Source of the DNA: Myxococcales bacterium
Lineage (GTDB): Bacteria > Myxococcota_A > UBA9042 > PHBI01 > JAAZYN01
Direction: 5' to 3'
NCBI GenBank assembly: GCA_014239625.1
Contig: JAAZYN010000217.1
Coordinates: 1-6,392, forward strand
Length of the DNA stretch: 6,392 nt
The position numbers and the translations under genes are program-made. Positions 5,256-6,392 of the stretch are shown one piece after another (positions within the stretch are counted from its first letter, which is position 1; every line of letters starts with the position of its first letter). A model generated the notes under the pieces. That model was not told the DNA's origin, searched no databases, and was given only the letters and a program-made list of their open reading frames with translations.

Positions 5256-6392
5256 CACGTGCTCCCTTGTCCAGAGGTCATCCCGGTCGCCGCGGCGACC
5301 ACGGCGATGATCACCAGGCGCCAGGTGGTCGCCGCCCAGACGACCCTCAGGGCCCCGGTCCGCGCCGCGATCATCTCGCTGCCCAAGAGCAGCAGCGCGC
5401 TCACGAGCACGCCTCCGGCGAGCACCATGCCGACCGCGGCGGCGTCCCCGGTGAGCGCCGTCACTACTCCGGCGACCGCGACGCAGAGCAGCGGCTCCAG
5501 CGCTGTCGCGGCCAGCCGACCGAGTCGCTGGGCGGCGGGATCTGTCGGAAGGGAGGCGTCGAGATAGGACGCCGCCAGCTCTCCACGGGTCCGAAAGGCG
5601 CTCACCAGAAAGAGACCCACCACGGCCGTTAGCGCGATCAGAAGTGGCGCCGCGCGGTCCAGGCTGGACGCGTGATCTCCCAGCGCGAGCCGGCCGGCGA
5701 CCGCGGCGAACAGCAGCAGCACCGCCGTGTCGATGCGGTAACGTCGGCGGAGCTGCCGTCGGTCGCGCAGGAAGTAGGGCTGGGCTGTGGTCGGAAGGAG
5801 GCTCACCAGCCCCTCGCCTCGGGTTCGTTCCGGGACGCCGTCCTCCGTATACGGTGGCGGGATCTCGGCCTGGGCAAACCGCGCGATGATGCCGTGGAAG
5901 CTGTCAACGATCGATTGGTGGCTCGACCGGAGCCCCCACGCCGCCACCATAGCCGAGATGAGATAGGGGCCCGCCACCAGGTCGGGCCTGCCGGCCAACA
6001 TCCCGTGAAAGAGGAGGAGCTCGTTGACGACCACCACCACGAGCCCCACCACCAGGCCAGCCGCCGGGCTCCAGAGCAGCATCGCGTCGTCGCTGGCGAT
6101 GACCGGACCGGCCAGCATCTTTCGGAGCGCTGTTGCGTCCCGCAGTAGGGAGCGCCCGGCCGCGAGATGGACCGCTGTCGCTGCGGGGATCGTGGCGACA
6201 AACGTGAGGGCTGCCACGACCACCGCGTAGACGCCCTGTTGACCGCCGCCCACTCGGAGCAGCGCGATGCCATAGATGAGCCCCGGGAGGATCAGCGGGA
6301 GGTGCATCACGTAGGTGCGCAGGGTGATATCGACGCTGCGGGTGGCGCCGCGGATAGGGAGGGTGTTGAGATAGAGCGCGTCGCGCGAGCGG
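5255..6392 (-). CDS. ABC exporter permease, multi-pass membrane protein (5' end outside window)
   Basis: The frame is open to the right edge, so 378 residues are visible and the N-terminus is missing. The GTG/ATG pair at 6310-6305 is internal: the 27 codons before it read as sensible protein (including DALYLNTLPI) and no binding site precedes it. Counting from the edge, hydrophobic segments lie near 31-45, 54-77, 110-128, 139-154, 222-237, 248-265, 298-314, 316-338 and 349-370, about nine membrane passes. A charged cytosolic-looking loop lies at about 155-221. It is the likely membrane partner of the ATPase whose start its stop overlaps. The two halves look weakly alike: LYLNTLP near residue 6 and SYLDASLP near 275 each precede membrane segments. 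This suggests a duplicated permease. The transported substrate cannot be told. Confidence 0.8.
   Translation of the reverse strand, partial: RSRDALYLNTLPIRGATRSVDITLRTYVMHLPLILPGLIYGIALLRVGGGQQGVYAVVVAALTFVATIPAATAVHLAAGRSLLRDATALRKMLAGPVIASDDAMLLWSPAAGLVVGLVVVVVNELLLFHGMLAGRPDLVAGPYLISAMVAAWGLRSSHQSIVDSFHGIIARFAQAEIPPPYTEDGVPERTRGEGLVSLLPTTAQPYFLRDRRQLRRRYRIDTAVLLLFAAVAGRLALGDHASSLDRAAPLLIALTAVVGLFLVSAFRTRGELAASYLDASLPTDPAAQRLGRLAATALEPLLCVAVAGVVTALTGDAAAVGMVLAGGVLVSALLLLGSEMIAARTGALRVVWAATTWRLVIIAVVAAATGMTSGQGST
5262..5268 (-). promoter_or_regulatory. Ribosome binding site deciding the ATPase start
   Basis: AAGGGAG on the minus strand lies inside the last codons of the permease gene, six bases before the ATG at 5255. 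This spacing favours that ATG over the GTG at 5258. Confidence 0.6.

Noticed and set aside
4512..5567. Plus-strand frame of 351 codons across the ABC genes
   Set aside because: It is antisense to the ATPase and the permease end, is rich in His, Arg and Ala, and shows no motif, whereas the minus strand carries all ABC motifs.
6305..6310. GTG/ATG as the true start of the permease
   Set aside because: No binding site precedes it, and the frame continues upstream to the window edge as plausible protein, so the gene is taken as 5'-incomplete.
1..6392. Defence system, mobile element, CRISPR array or structural RNA
   Set aside because: No regularly spaced DNA repeats, transposase or integrase motifs, tRNA-like cloverleaf or nuclease/toxin genes were seen; the genes present are metabolic, scaffold and transport types.

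Overview
This is a GC-rich window (roughly two-thirds G+C, third codon positions mostly G or C, frequent GTG starts, tightly packed genes). It looks like an ordinary chromosomal stretch of a high-GC bacterium. The style, with long cytosolic TPR proteins, a swivel-first aconitase-family enzyme and weak U-less terminators, would suit a Myxococcota-type deltaproteobacterium, but that placement is inference. I see no rRNA, tRNA, CRISPR array, insertion sequence or phage gene.

Left half, plus strand: the last 44 codons of a gene entering from the left edge, possibly an outer-membrane barrel protein, end at 135. A compact MutT-type Nudix hydrolase (151-552) follows after 15 bases. Its stop codon overlaps the GTG start of a 557-residue TPR protein (549-2222), so the two are probably translationally coupled. 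The TPR protein keeps an exact 40-residue repeat register for ten units.

Middle, minus strand: converging on the TPR gene across 107 bases is a single-chain aconitase/isopropylmalate-dehydratase family enzyme (4297 down to 2330). Its swivel domain comes first and its Fe-S/catalytic core second, the reverse of classical aconitase. All three cluster cysteines are present. Its substrate cannot be fixed from sequence alone.

Right half, minus strand: an ABC export pair, a multi-pass permease cut off by the right edge (visible from 6392 down to 5255) followed by its ATPase (5255 down to 4509). They overlap by one base as stop/start (TGATG). The 211 bases between the ATPase and the aconitase-family gene hold the most interesting non-coding structure. 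Read in the minus direction, they contain an AT-rich island, a perfect 24-base palindrome (hairpin), a plausible -35/-10 pair, a 16-base dyad overlapping the -10, and a ribosome binding site. This suggests the enzyme gene is separately transcribed and probably repressor-controlled.

I did not find convincing evidence of a wholly new biological system. The best leads are the regulatory cluster before the aconitase-family gene, the unusual single-chain domain order of that enzyme, the strict TPR register coupled to a Nudix gene, and possible half-to-half duplication in the permease.
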